This document shows, one piece after another, positions 56,609 through 64,000 of a DNA stretch of 64,000 nt. The notes below the pieces were generated by a model. The model had not been told where the DNA came from. It ran no database searches and was given only the letters and a program-made list of their open reading frames with translations. This DNA comes from Bombilactobacillus mellifer (GTDB taxonomy: Bacteria > Bacillota > Bacilli > Lactobacillales > Lactobacillaceae), in the NCBI RefSeq assembly GCF_000970795.1, contig NZ_KQ034028.1:705087-769086 (forward strand). Direction: 5' to 3'. Position 1 is the first letter of the stretch; every line of letters begins with the position of its first letter. The position numbers were made by a program, and so were the translations under genes.

Positions 56609-58948
56609 GTGAACCAAAAGAAAAGGATTGCACTGACCACGACATTCGTGGGGCTAGTATGCGGTTTTGTCTTAACCCAACAACAAGCGGCGGCAGCCTC
56701 TACGAATGCTCCAGACCCCACAACCACGAGTATGTTGGCTCCAGAGAATACAGCAGCTGCTACATCTGTGAAGCCTGCAGAACCTAGTCAAAATGATCAG
56801 CCTGCCAATCAGCAGACTAACTCTCAAAAAGCTGTAACTAATGAGAATAGTACTACTACCCAGGTTCAAAATCCTGGGAGCCAGTCTAAGGTTTCTACGA
56901 CGACACCAACGGTTACGCAACCAAATAATACAAATAGTTCTGCTACACCAGCGCCATCACAAAAAACGGCCGCTGCTAAGAACACGGAAGCTACTTCGTT
57001 AGCCAGGCACGTTCATGAGGCTACTAACCAAGTAAGCCAACCTATAGCACCAACGGCTCCGCAAGCTACCAAGTCCACAAATAGCCCAAACAATAACTCA
57101 ACAACTACGGCTTCTCAAGATCCCCAAGTCGAAACGATTGCCCAAGGCACCTGGGGTACCAGTAAGTGGGAATATACGCACCAAGGTGATGATTATATCT
57201 TACATTTCCATGCAGGAACCTTAGGCGCTAGCAGTCAGAAAACTATAATAGATCCAGATAGTGGTTATCCTCAATATTTCTTAGGCGGCATAGGTGCTAG
57301 CCCCGAAATCTTTAATGGCAATAAAGAGTGGAGTGACGCACTAACACAAATTATCATTGATCCGGGCGTCAGAGCTAATCAAAATTCCAGTTATTTATTT
57401 GGATATTTAGAAAATCTACAAAAGATTGTTGGTTTAGCCAATCTCGACACCGCTAACGTTACCAATATGTCAGGAATGTTTAAAAATTGCCACAATTTAA
57501 TGAACTTAGATCTCAGCAATTTTGACACGGCTAACGTTACTAATATGAGTTATATGTTTAAAGATTACCAAGGAGCTAACTTAGATTTCAGTCATTTGGA
57601 TACTGCTAACGTAACTGATATGTCGGGAATGTTTGAAGATTATCAAGGCTCCACACTCGATTTAAGTCATTTTAATACCGCTAACGTTACCGATATGTCT
57701 TGGATGTTTGCGGGTTGTGAGAACTTAACCCGTTTAGATTTCAGCAATTTTAATACCGCTAAAGTTACTGATATGTCTTTTATGTTTAGTTATCATTTTG
57801 GAGTAAAAAATTTAGATCTTAGCCATTTCGATACATCTCGTGTTACTAATATGAGTTACATGTTTGAAAAAAACGACGTTCTGGAAAGATTAAATCTTAG
57901 TAATTTTGATACGACCAAGGTTACTGATATGACGTGGATGTTTGATGTTTATGACTTAAATCATTTGATTTTAGGCCCTAAAACTCTTTTTAATACCTAC
58001 GACATTGGATTACCCAATGTCCCAGAAACCGGTGCCAAAATTCCTGGTACTAATCGCGTAGTCGTCTCACCTTATTGGGTAGCCACCAGTGGTTATCAAC
58101 AGGGGCATAAATATACTTCTAATGAGTTAATGGAATTAACCGGACGTGATCAGGTTACTACTTATGATTGGGACAGCAAGCCCGCCTTTACTCAAACGAC
58201 GGAAACTAAAACCAAAGATCGGACTATTGTAATTCATCAACCAGACGGGAATACAAAGACGGAGATTCAATCCGTAATGATATCACGTACCATTACCCTG
58301 AATGCGGACGGTTCCAAGACTTATGGAAACTGGTCGTCCGCCCAATGGGATGGTTATGCTATTCCCGAGTTTGCCGGTTATACTGCCAGCGTCAGTCAAA
58401 TACCGGCGCAGACAGTGGATGGGAATACGGAAGATCAAACCATTGATGTTTACTATGCACCGCAGGAACAAACAGTGGAGATTCAATATTTAGCTAATGG
58501 TCAAATTGTGGGTACACAAAAAATAACGGGTTATACAGGTGACACGATTATGCCGAATTACCATGCACCTCAAGGTTATGAAATCACCTCTTTAACACCG
58601 GCGACTGTTACGATTGATGGTACCGGCAAGCAAATTATTCAAGTACAAGTGAGTCCGAAACTCAATGACAGCGTGGAACATAAAACACTCACCCGAACCA
58701 TTAACCTTCATCTTCCTGATGGAACAATGCGTGTTTCTAAACAAACAGCATTATTGGAACGGCAAGTAACTATTAATGCCGTGACCGGTGAAAAAATCTA
58801 TGGTGCCTGGAACACAGGTAATTGGAAAGCCTTGAACGTGCCAACTTTAGCTGGTTATACTGCCAGTCAAGACCAGGTAGCCGCCCAACAGGTTACGGGA
58901 GCCGACAGTGATCAAACGGTCGACGTTTACTATATGCCAAATAACTAA
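56609..58948 (+). CDS. Secreted BspA-type repeat protein with mucin-binding-like domains
   Basis: The 779-residue protein starts with a signal peptide (ALTTTFVGLVCGFVLT, cut near QAAAAS) and a Thr/Asn/Pro/Gln-rich linker to about 170. A small domain (about 175-275) precedes seven DUF285/BspA leucine-rich-type repeats (about 278-450) with the core TANVTNMSxMF. Then come a mucus-binding B2-like domain (about 530-620, ending VDGNTEDQTIDVYY), a MucBP domain (622-690) and a second B2-like domain ending TVDVYYMPNN. Such proteins bind host surfaces or mucus. No LPXTG or other anchor follows the last domain. GTG 56609 is set by AGGAGG. Confidence 0.87.
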   Translation: MNQKKRIALTTTFVGLVCGFVLTQQQAAAASTNAPDPTTTSMLAPENTAAATSVKPAEPSQNDQPANQQTNSQKAVTNENSTTTQVQNPGSQSKVSTTTPTVTQPNNTNSSATPAPSQKTAAAKNTEATSLARHVHEATNQVSQPIAPTAPQATKSTNSPNNNSTTTASQDPQVETIAQGTWGTSKWEYTHQGDDYILHFHAGTLGASSQKTIIDPDSGYPQYFLGGIGASPEIFNGNKEWSDALTQIIIDPGVRANQNSSYLFGYLENLQKIVGLANLDTANVTNMSGMFKNCHNLMNLDLSNFDTANVTNMSYMFKDYQGANLDFSHLDTANVTDMSGMFEDYQGSTLDLSHFNTANVTDMSWMFAGCENLTRLDFSNFNTAKVTDMSFMFSYHFGVKNLDLSHFDTSRVTNMSYMFEKNDVLERLNLSNFDTTKVTDMTWMFDVYDLNHLILGPKTLFNTYDIGLPNVPETGAKIPGTNRVVVSPYWVATSGYQQGHKYTSNELMELTGRDQVTTYDWDSKPAFTQTTETKTKDRTIVIHQPDGNTKTEIQSVMISRTITLNADGSKTYGNWSSAQWDGYAIPEFAGYTASVSQIPAQTVDGNTEDQTIDVYYAPQEQTVEIQYLANGQIVGTQKITGYTGDTIMPNYHAPQGYEITSLTPATVTIDGTGKQIIQVQVSPKLNDSVEHKTLTRTINLHLPDGTMRVSKQTALLERQVTINAVTGEKIYGAWNTGNWKALNVPTLAGYTASQDQVAAQQVTGADSDQTVDVYYMPNN
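57445..57945 (+). repeat. Seven DUF285 (BspA-like) repeat units
   Basis: Seven units of about 22-26 codons share a core of T(A/S/T)xVT(N/D)M(S/T)xMF with L(D/N)LSxFD before it. The DNA unit GCTAACGTTAC recurs in the first four copies, a sign of expansion by duplication. Confidence 0.85.
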
Positions 58949-58969
58949 TCTTAATAAAGATTAAATTAA

Positions 58970-59002
58970 AAAAGAACCGTTCACTCATTGAACGGTTCTT
59001 TT
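58970..59002. terminator. Bidirectional terminator between BspA-like and ABC-2 permease genes
   Basis: AAAAGAACCGTTCA (58970-58983) and TGAACGGTTCTTTT (58989-59002) form a perfect 14-bp stem with a 5-nt loop, usable from both sides. Confidence 0.92.
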
Positions 59003-59083
59003 GATCTCAATATGAAATGAAAAACACAACTGCGATCTTTAATTAAATATGGAATTTACATTCAAAACACTAATATTATGTGG

Positions 59084-60301
59084 CTAACTATAAGCGAGCC
59101 CACGTTTTAGCCGTTTCCAAAAACTGGTATCATCAGTTTGCAAAATTACGCCTTGATAGATTTTACTAATATATATTAGCAAGCCAATAATACTTACTAT
59201 TAAAATTGCTAGCGACAAAATAACTTCCACATTACCCACATGACCATTAATTATACGAATTGGCATCATGAATGAGGAAAAGAATGGCACATAGGATAAT
59301 ACTTGCGGCAGAATTTGTTCTGGATTAGAAATAAAGGCAGACGACAGGAAAAAGGCAATGAGGGAAAGCATCGTAGTACTTTGAGCAGCCTTCGAAGAAT
59401 CTTCCGGCTTAGCTACTAAAGCTCCTGAAAAAGCTGCCAATATCGTATAAATAATTACACCAAGAATCAGGAAAATGAGATTGATATTTACCAAATTGCC
59501 CAAAATTTTATTTATTATTACCTGGTTGTCATGCATGAAAGAAGCCGTAATTTTTGCATGCAATGCCCAGCGGTAAGTTGCCCAGCCGCCAACAATATAT
59601 ATTACGAGTTGAGTAATAATTACACCAAAAATACCCAGAATTTTACCTAAGAAATATTTTGCCGCAGTTGTACTGGAAAAAATGATTTCCATAATCTTCG
59701 TACCCTTTTCAGAGGCTATTTCTTGAGCGGTAATGCTACTGTAGGAAAGCAAAACCATATAAACGACCATAATCACGATAATCAAAGACACCATTTTAAC
59801 CAATTTATCTCCCTGATGATTTTTCTGAAGTACTTCGCGATATTTTGGCTGCTGCTGTAAGGCTTTAATTTGACGTGGCGCCAATTGCGCTTGCTGCAAA
59901 TTAAGTTGACTCTGCAAGACTTGTAAATAGCTTTTTACTTTGGGTTTCAATTCATCATCAATAGGTGACGCTCCGTGATAAACTGCCTTAACCTGGTTTT
60001 TTTGCGTTTCAAATACCAAGTAGCCATCAATTTTTTCTTTTTTGACAGCCTTTTTAGCAGAATCAGTGGTTTTAATTTTAGAATCAACATATTTATCATT
60101 ATTTTTAATAAAGTTTTGGCGAACTTGCTTATTGGAGCTGATAACTGCAATCTGACTGTCTGAATCAGAATTAGCACCAATAGCTCCTCCTAAAGCACTA
60201 CAACCAATGATAAAAAATGGTCCCAGAATTAAAAGCAGAAAAGACCAAGATTTAACTTGATGCCAATAGGTTTGCAGTGTTACGGTCCATAACTTATTCA
60301 T
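59084..60301 (-). CDS. ABC-2 type transporter permease (NatB/YhaP-like)
   Basis: The 405-residue protein has one N-terminal membrane helix (SWSFLLLILGPFFIIGC), a large outside domain (about 40-180) and five or six C-terminal helices, including LVKMVSLIIVIMVVYMVLLS and the ASEKGTKIMEIIFSS motif of ABC-2 permeases. It pairs with the ATPase gene upstream, which it overlaps by 8 bases. I chose ATG 60301 because the open frame continues 26 codons further only inside the ATPase gene. NatAB pairs export sodium in B. subtilis, but the substrate here is not shown. Confidence 0.88.
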   Translation of the reverse strand: MNKLWTVTLQTYWHQVKSWSFLLLILGPFFIIGCSALGGAIGANSDSDSQIAVISSNKQVRQNFIKNNDKYVDSKIKTTDSAKKAVKKEKIDGYLVFETQKNQVKAVYHGASPIDDELKPKVKSYLQVLQSQLNLQQAQLAPRQIKALQQQPKYREVLQKNHQGDKLVKMVSLIIVIMVVYMVLLSYSSITAQEIASEKGTKIMEIIFSSTTAAKYFLGKILGIFGVIITQLVIYIVGGWATYRWALHAKITASFMHDNQVIINKILGNLVNINLIFLILGVIIYTILAAFSGALVAKPEDSSKAAQSTTMLSLIAFFLSSAFISNPEQILPQVLSYVPFFSSFMMPIRIINGHVGNVEVILSLAILIVSIIGLLIYISKIYQGVILQTDDTSFWKRLKRGLAYS

Positions 60302-61190
60302 GTTGTTCACCAGCTTCCATTCGAAATATTTCGTCCAGGGTTGGTGGCTGTTGTCGAAATTCTTCAACATATTTACCATGGGTTAGAGCAGCAAAGACTT
60401 CCGGGCCACTCTTTTCGTCGTCAATCCGTAATAGATATTGCCCATGTAATTGCTTTTCCACTGTTTTAACGTGCGGCAGTTGCTGCAATTCTGCAAGTGA
60501 TTTGGTGGTTTTGCAAAAAATTTCCGTTTTGCCAAATGAGTCCCGCACAGAATCAATGGAGCCACTTAAAATAACTTTTCCTTTTTTTAACATAATTAAA
60601 CTATCGCAAATTTCTTCGACATTGGACATATCATGGCTGGAAAAGATGATCACCGCATCCCGCTTTTTGGCATCCAAAACTGCGTTTTTGAGGAGATCGG
60701 CATTAACCGGATCTAACCCACTAAAGGGCTCGTCCAAAATAATTAATTGAGGTTGATGAATCAAAGTACATATTAACTGTACTTTTTGCTGGTTACCCTT
60801 CGAAAGAGTTTTTATTTTGTCAGTTTTTTTGCCTTGGACATCAAAACGTTTCAGCCACTGATCAATTTGCGGCTTTATTTCTTTGGCGGGCCGATTTTTT
60901 AATTTCGCCAAATAAACTATTTGTTGTTCAATTGTCATTTTAGGCAATAAACTGCGTTCTTCCGGTAAGTAACCAATGGCATTAAAAGTTTTTTCCGTAA
61001 GGGGTTGATCTTGCCAGGTAATAGTACCGTCATAATTTAGAAAATTTAAAATGCTATGAAAAGTAGTCGTTTTGCCGGCACCATTTTGACCAATTAAACC
61101 CATAATTTCACCAGGGCGAATTGTAAAATTCACATCTCGAAGGGCAGATACTTTATCAAACTTTTTGCTTAAATGCTGAACTGTTAACAT
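60294..61190 (-). CDS. ABC transporter ATP-binding protein (NatA-like)
   Basis: The 298-residue ATPase has Walker [11 protein letters not shown] (about 35-44), signature LSKGNQQKVQ, Walker B LIILDEPFSGLDP and switch SSHDMSN. A C-terminal accessory region (about 220-298) is typical of ATPases that serve ABC-2 permeases. GGAGGAA lies 5 bases upstream of ATG 61190. The permease start overlaps its stop (8 bases). A promoter lies just upstream on the - strand. Confidence 0.92.
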   Translation of the reverse strand: MLTVQHLSKKFDKVSALRDVNFTIRPGEIMGLIGQNGAGKTTTFHSILNFLNYDGTITWQDQPLTEKTFNAIGYLPEERSLLPKMTIEQQIVYLAKLKNRPAKEIKPQIDQWLKRFDVQGKKTDKIKTLSKGNQQKVQLICTLIHQPQLIILDEPFSGLDPVNADLLKNAVLDAKKRDAVIIFSSHDMSNVEEICDSLIMLKKGKVILSGSIDSVRDSFGKTEIFCKTTKSLAELQQLPHVKTVEKQLHGQYLLRIDDEKSGPEVFAALTHGKYVEEFRQQPPTLDEIFRMEAGEQHE

Positions 61191-61219
61191 AAATTCCTCC
61201 TTATAATAAAGTCGCTATT

Positions 61220-61249
61220 ATTATACTATTACCGAATACATGCCGGCAA
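61220..61249 (-). promoter_or_regulatory. Promoter of the ABC-2 transporter operon
   Basis: On the - strand TTGCCG (61249-61244) and TATAAT (61225-61220) are 18 bases apart. The -10 is perfect and the -35 matches four of six positions. Confidence 0.55.
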
Positions 61250-61345
61250 TTTTTGTCAGCAGTTGTGCCAAATTTGGATGAATCAACATTGCTGAAAAGA
61301 GAATTGACTTCTTGTATCCAGAGCAGAATTCAAGTATCTACATAC

Positions 61346-62455
61346 TTAGCGCCACTGTAAGTAAAAAAATCCCAATATTCCTAAAATTAGAAGACTCAAA
61401 AAATTGACCCAAGTAAAAACTTTGATAAAAACTCTAATTTGGGTGGTTTTATTGAGTTGAATTAATTGTTTCAAAGCTAGCAAATTAGCTAATGAAGCGA
61501 CGATCGAACCGAGGCCGCCAATATTGACTCCTAAAAACAGAGCGGGTACAGCCTGGGTAAACTTAGCCAGTAAAATGACCGTAGGAACATTACTAATAAA
61601 CTGGCTGGTGATTAAACCCAGTAGATAAACGGCAGCTGGTGACTGGATTAAAGCTTGTATTGCCTGGGTAATAGCTTGATTATGATTTAATTCACTGACG
61701 AATATGAAAAAACAGACAAATGTTAATAATAATGCGTAGTCCAGGCGTTGATAAATTTGGCGATCAATGATCCAGCCACATACTACAGTCACGATTACAG
61801 CCATTTGCTTGGGAACCAGATTAAAAATGCCTCCCAGATTGATCGCAATTAAGCCGCCGGCGAGAAGCCAAGCGGGCCATTTAATCACTTTTTTGTTTCG
61901 ATGATGGGTGATAATCGGTTGGTTTGGTAAAAAAGTACAAAAAAACATTAATAAAATAAAACTAGCGCCTGCCAAAGGGGCCGCTAATTTAAAAAAAGTC
62001 GTAATGTTTAAGTGATAGAAATTAATGAGAAATAAATTTTGGGGATTACCCATGGGCGTCAAAGCACTCCCCAAATTGGCTGCGATAACAATTAAGGTCA
62101 AAGGATAGGCTGTTTCTATTTTTTGTTGTTGGGCTAAATTGATAAACATAGGGACCAACGTCAAAATGGCAACATCGTTAGTCAAAAACATCGCACTAAA
62201 AAAAGCAAGCAAGATAAATAAACGACATATTTGACGTGTATTAGCTGAGTGATGCAACATCTGAGAACTACAAGTATTGAGAATCTGAAAAGATTGCAAT
62301 ATTTGCACACAAACCATCAAAGAAAATAAATTTTCAATTGTGGACCAATTAATATCACTCATTTGAGGCCGGCCACAAGTGAGGCCGATGCAAGCGCAGC
62401 TCGCGGAAACGACTAAAATTTTATCTTGTAATAAATATCTGGCGATTTTTTGCAT
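61346..62455 (-). CDS. SLC13/ArsB-type ion transporter superfamily permease
   Basis: The 369-residue protein is mostly membrane helices (about ten). The hallmarks are LTNDVAILTLVPM, ALTPMGNPQNLFL and QFISNVPTVILLAKF, matching the two re-entrant SNxP/GNPxN-type motifs of the ion transporter superfamily. Known members carry citrate, dicarboxylates, arsenite or sodium; the substrate is not visible. It is shorter than many members (400-450). The start ATG 62455 has only a weak upstream site (AAGAAGTGG). It stands alone; no clear terminator is visible. Confidence 0.82.
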   Translation of the reverse strand: MQKIARYLLQDKILVVSASCACIGLTCGRPQMSDINWSTIENLFSLMVCVQILQSFQILNTCSSQMLHHSANTRQICRLFILLAFFSAMFLTNDVAILTLVPMFINLAQQQKIETAYPLTLIVIAANLGSALTPMGNPQNLFLINFYHLNITTFFKLAAPLAGASFILLMFFCTFLPNQPIITHHRNKKVIKWPAWLLAGGLIAINLGGIFNLVPKQMAVIVTVVCGWIIDRQIYQRLDYALLLTFVCFFIFVSELNHNQAITQAIQALIQSPAAVYLLGLITSQFISNVPTVILLAKFTQAVPALFLGVNIGGLGSIVASLANLLALKQLIQLNKTTQIRVFIKVFTWVNFLSLLILGILGFFYLQWR

Positions 62456-62845
62456 TTAAAGACCACTTCTTAAATTCAAAAGTTAGATTTCAGCTATCTG
62501 CCAATAGATAATACATAGATTATAAGTTTTGAGACTTTATCTAGAAAGTGATTATCCCATGAATGAAGGTAATATATTATAGCATCTTGGGGTTGATGAT
62601 AGTCCTATTCGAAAGTACTAAAATAGTTAATAAATATTTCCAAAAAATACCAACATAATAAATCTAAATTCCTTTTTATGAAAAAAGATTACTTGCTATA
62701 AGCATATGCTAAAAACTATAAAATTTAGTGTAAATAGTCTAATTTTTATTTTTCATGAATAAAATTAATAATGTTTAATTGTAAGTGAAAATTATGTTAA
62801 TATCTATCATATATATGTTGGCGTTTAAATAATGGAGAAATATTT
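62456..62845. other. AT-rich divergent spacer without a gene
   Basis: This 390-base spacer lies between the permease and the last gene. It is very AT-rich and holds only tiny frames. TGTTAATAT at 62795-62803 is a candidate extended -10 for the gene on the right, and a GGAGAA site at 62834-62839 precedes its ATG. I see no operator or RNA fold I can name. Confidence 0.5.
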
Positions 62846-64000
62846 ATGAAAAATAAGACTAAAAAATTGTTTCATCTAAGCTGGCTCCAATCTTTGATAT
62901 TCATTATCGCTTTTATCAGTAGTCTAGCCAGCAGTCCACTGGTACTTCAGGCGCGCTCAAGTGTAAATAATACTGCGCGTTTTAGCGATCAATTCATTAA
63001 GGCGTCCCTTCCACTCTTGGGGCAGGACCTTTTGCGCCAATCTGATGATAAAAATGCAGCAGTCTATGATAACGATGATGATGATTTTAAAGATTTACCT
63101 AATGACAATCTACCAGAGCCTACTAATCCCAGTTATCGCGAATATCAACTACCTACTTTATCGACAAAAGATTTGGTTGTGCACTTGGTGCCTGGTAAAA
63201 GTTTGACCGGTAGTAACATTAATTTACCCAATTTAACTGCTAGTGATTTGAGTACTTTAACGAAAAGTAATATTAACATCGATTCCAGTTCTAAATTACA
63301 AGAAGCAGAAGCGCAAGTAGGCTATGATGCTGCAAAACAGAATTTAAATATTAGTTTAACCGACACGGCCCTAATGAAAACCAACGGTGCCGGAACACAG
63401 TTAGTATTAAATATTCAATCACCGAATAATTTGCGCAAGGATCAAGTCGTAATCGGCATCTGGCGTAATTATGTTAAACATCCGTTTGGTGAGATTGATC
63501 TGGGCAATAAGTTACATTTACAATACATGTTGAATAATGACAGCACCTGGACCGGTAATGATCCTGATACAGCATTAATGTATGCAATTCCTAATTTTCG
63601 GATCAGAGATGAGTCGCAAAATAAAATAATTGATACCATGTTTGCTGGTTCTGGTATTACTGGTTGGCGCAAAGTTAGTAATTTGTGGGTGGGAACTGAT
63701 CCCACTCCAGATGTATATGGAACACAAAGTCAGTACAATTTGGACCATCAGGTCAATCCGGCTAACCATTCCTATGTAATTAAGGATTCCCAAGATTCTA
63801 ATACTATTCTTTTCCAATTTGACAGCACACCCATATTAACTATAGATAATGTTTCGCTTCAATGTCGACTGCGTGTTTTGTCTAAATTAGAAAAGTCTTC
63901 CACTGGGCAATACATCATTTTAAAACAAAAATTTATTAATTATACGGTAGATAATAACAATAAGCCTGTGGATTTACCACAGGTTTGGTTTTACCGTAAA
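62846..64000 (+). CDS. Secreted surface protein, unrecognised family (partial, 3' end missing)
   Basis: An ATG at 62846 opens a frame of 385 codons that runs off the window. It starts with a basic segment and a membrane helix (LIFIIAFISSLASSPLVL), a signal peptide likely cut near LQARS. An acidic stretch (YDNDDDDFKDLPNDNLPEP, about residues 71-90) follows, then a beta-rich-looking region with many Asn, Ser and Thr. I do not recognise the domain. The context (next to a permease, near the BspA-like gene) suggests an adhesin or wall-associated protein. GGAGAA 6 bases upstream supports the start. Confidence 0.75.
   Translation, partial: MKNKTKKLFHLSWLQSLIFIIAFISSLASSPLVLQARSSVNNTARFSDQFIKASLPLLGQDLLRQSDDKNAAVYDNDDDDFKDLPNDNLPEPTNPSYREYQLPTLSTKDLVVHLVPGKSLTGSNINLPNLTASDLSTLTKSNINIDSSSKLQEAEAQVGYDAAKQNLNISLTDTALMKTNGAGTQLVLNIQSPNNLRKDQVVIGIWRNYVKHPFGEIDLGNKLHLQYMLNNDSTWTGNDPDTALMYAIPNFRIRDESQNKIIDTMFAGSGITGWRKVSNLWVGTDPTPDVYGTQSQYNLDHQVNPANHSYVIKDSQDSNTILFQFDSTPILTIDNVSLQCRLRVLSKLEKSSTGQYIILKQKFINYTVDNNNKPVDLPQVWFYRK

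Noticed and set aside
57445..57945. DUF285 repeats as a possible CRISPR array
   Set aside because: Repeats are protein coding, vary in sequence and lack constant repeat length with unique spacers.

Overview
This window is a chromosomal segment of a low-to-moderate GC Gram-positive bacterium, most likely a member of the Lactobacillaceae. The reasons are a Bacillus-type housekeeping gene order (yloU-fakA-recG-plsX-acpP-rnc-smc-ftsY-ylxM-ffh), PolC as the replicase, a Firmicute-type LexA box and CIRCE operators, frequent TTG/GTG starts, glutamine-rich proteins, and cdsA directly followed by rseP without a dxr gene between them, as in mevalonate-pathway lactic acid bacteria. I cannot fix the genus from sequence reading alone.

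Layout. At 1-16 kb, the end of thiN meets a convergent rpmB, and a long + strand series follows for fatty-acid activation and phospholipid start (fakA, plsX, acpP), RNA processing (rnc), chromosome condensation (smc), the SRP pathway (ftsY, ylxM, ffh) and ribosome and tRNA maturation (rpsP, khpA, rimM, trmD, rplS). At 16-26 kb there is a divergent lexA/ynzC pair around an SOS box, a heterodimeric ABC exporter, a secreted SH3b-repeat glucosaminidase, a nucleoside phosphorylase, a PlsC-type acyltransferase on the - strand, and a tRNA methyltransferase with a GIY-YIG protein. At 26-45.5 kb come rpsB-tsf, pyrH-frr-uppS-cdsA-rseP-proS-polC, rimP-nusA-ylxR-ylxQ-infB-rbfA and truB-ribF. At 45.5-56.1 kb lie the HrcA/CIRCE chaperone operon hrcA-grpE-dnaK-dnaJ, then lepA-srtA-recJ-apt and a tRNA-Ser(CGA).

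Downstream of the tRNA the content changes to accessory genes with AT-rich spacers: a secreted BspA/DUF285-repeat protein with mucin-binding-type domains, a NatAB-like ABC-2 transporter pair, an SLC13/ArsB-like permease, and a long secreted protein that runs off the window end.

The genes form a translation, secretion and envelope core under several visible controls: structured leaders before rplS and rpsB, a LexA box, one perfect and one degenerate CIRCE, and many intrinsic terminators. I found no CRISPR array, insertion sequence, phage module or clearly new multigene system. The points most worth a second look are regulatory (tandem CIRCE, lexA-ynzC control region, rpsB leader) and the cell-surface proteins, of which the two complete ones lack an LPXTG anchor although a sortase is present.
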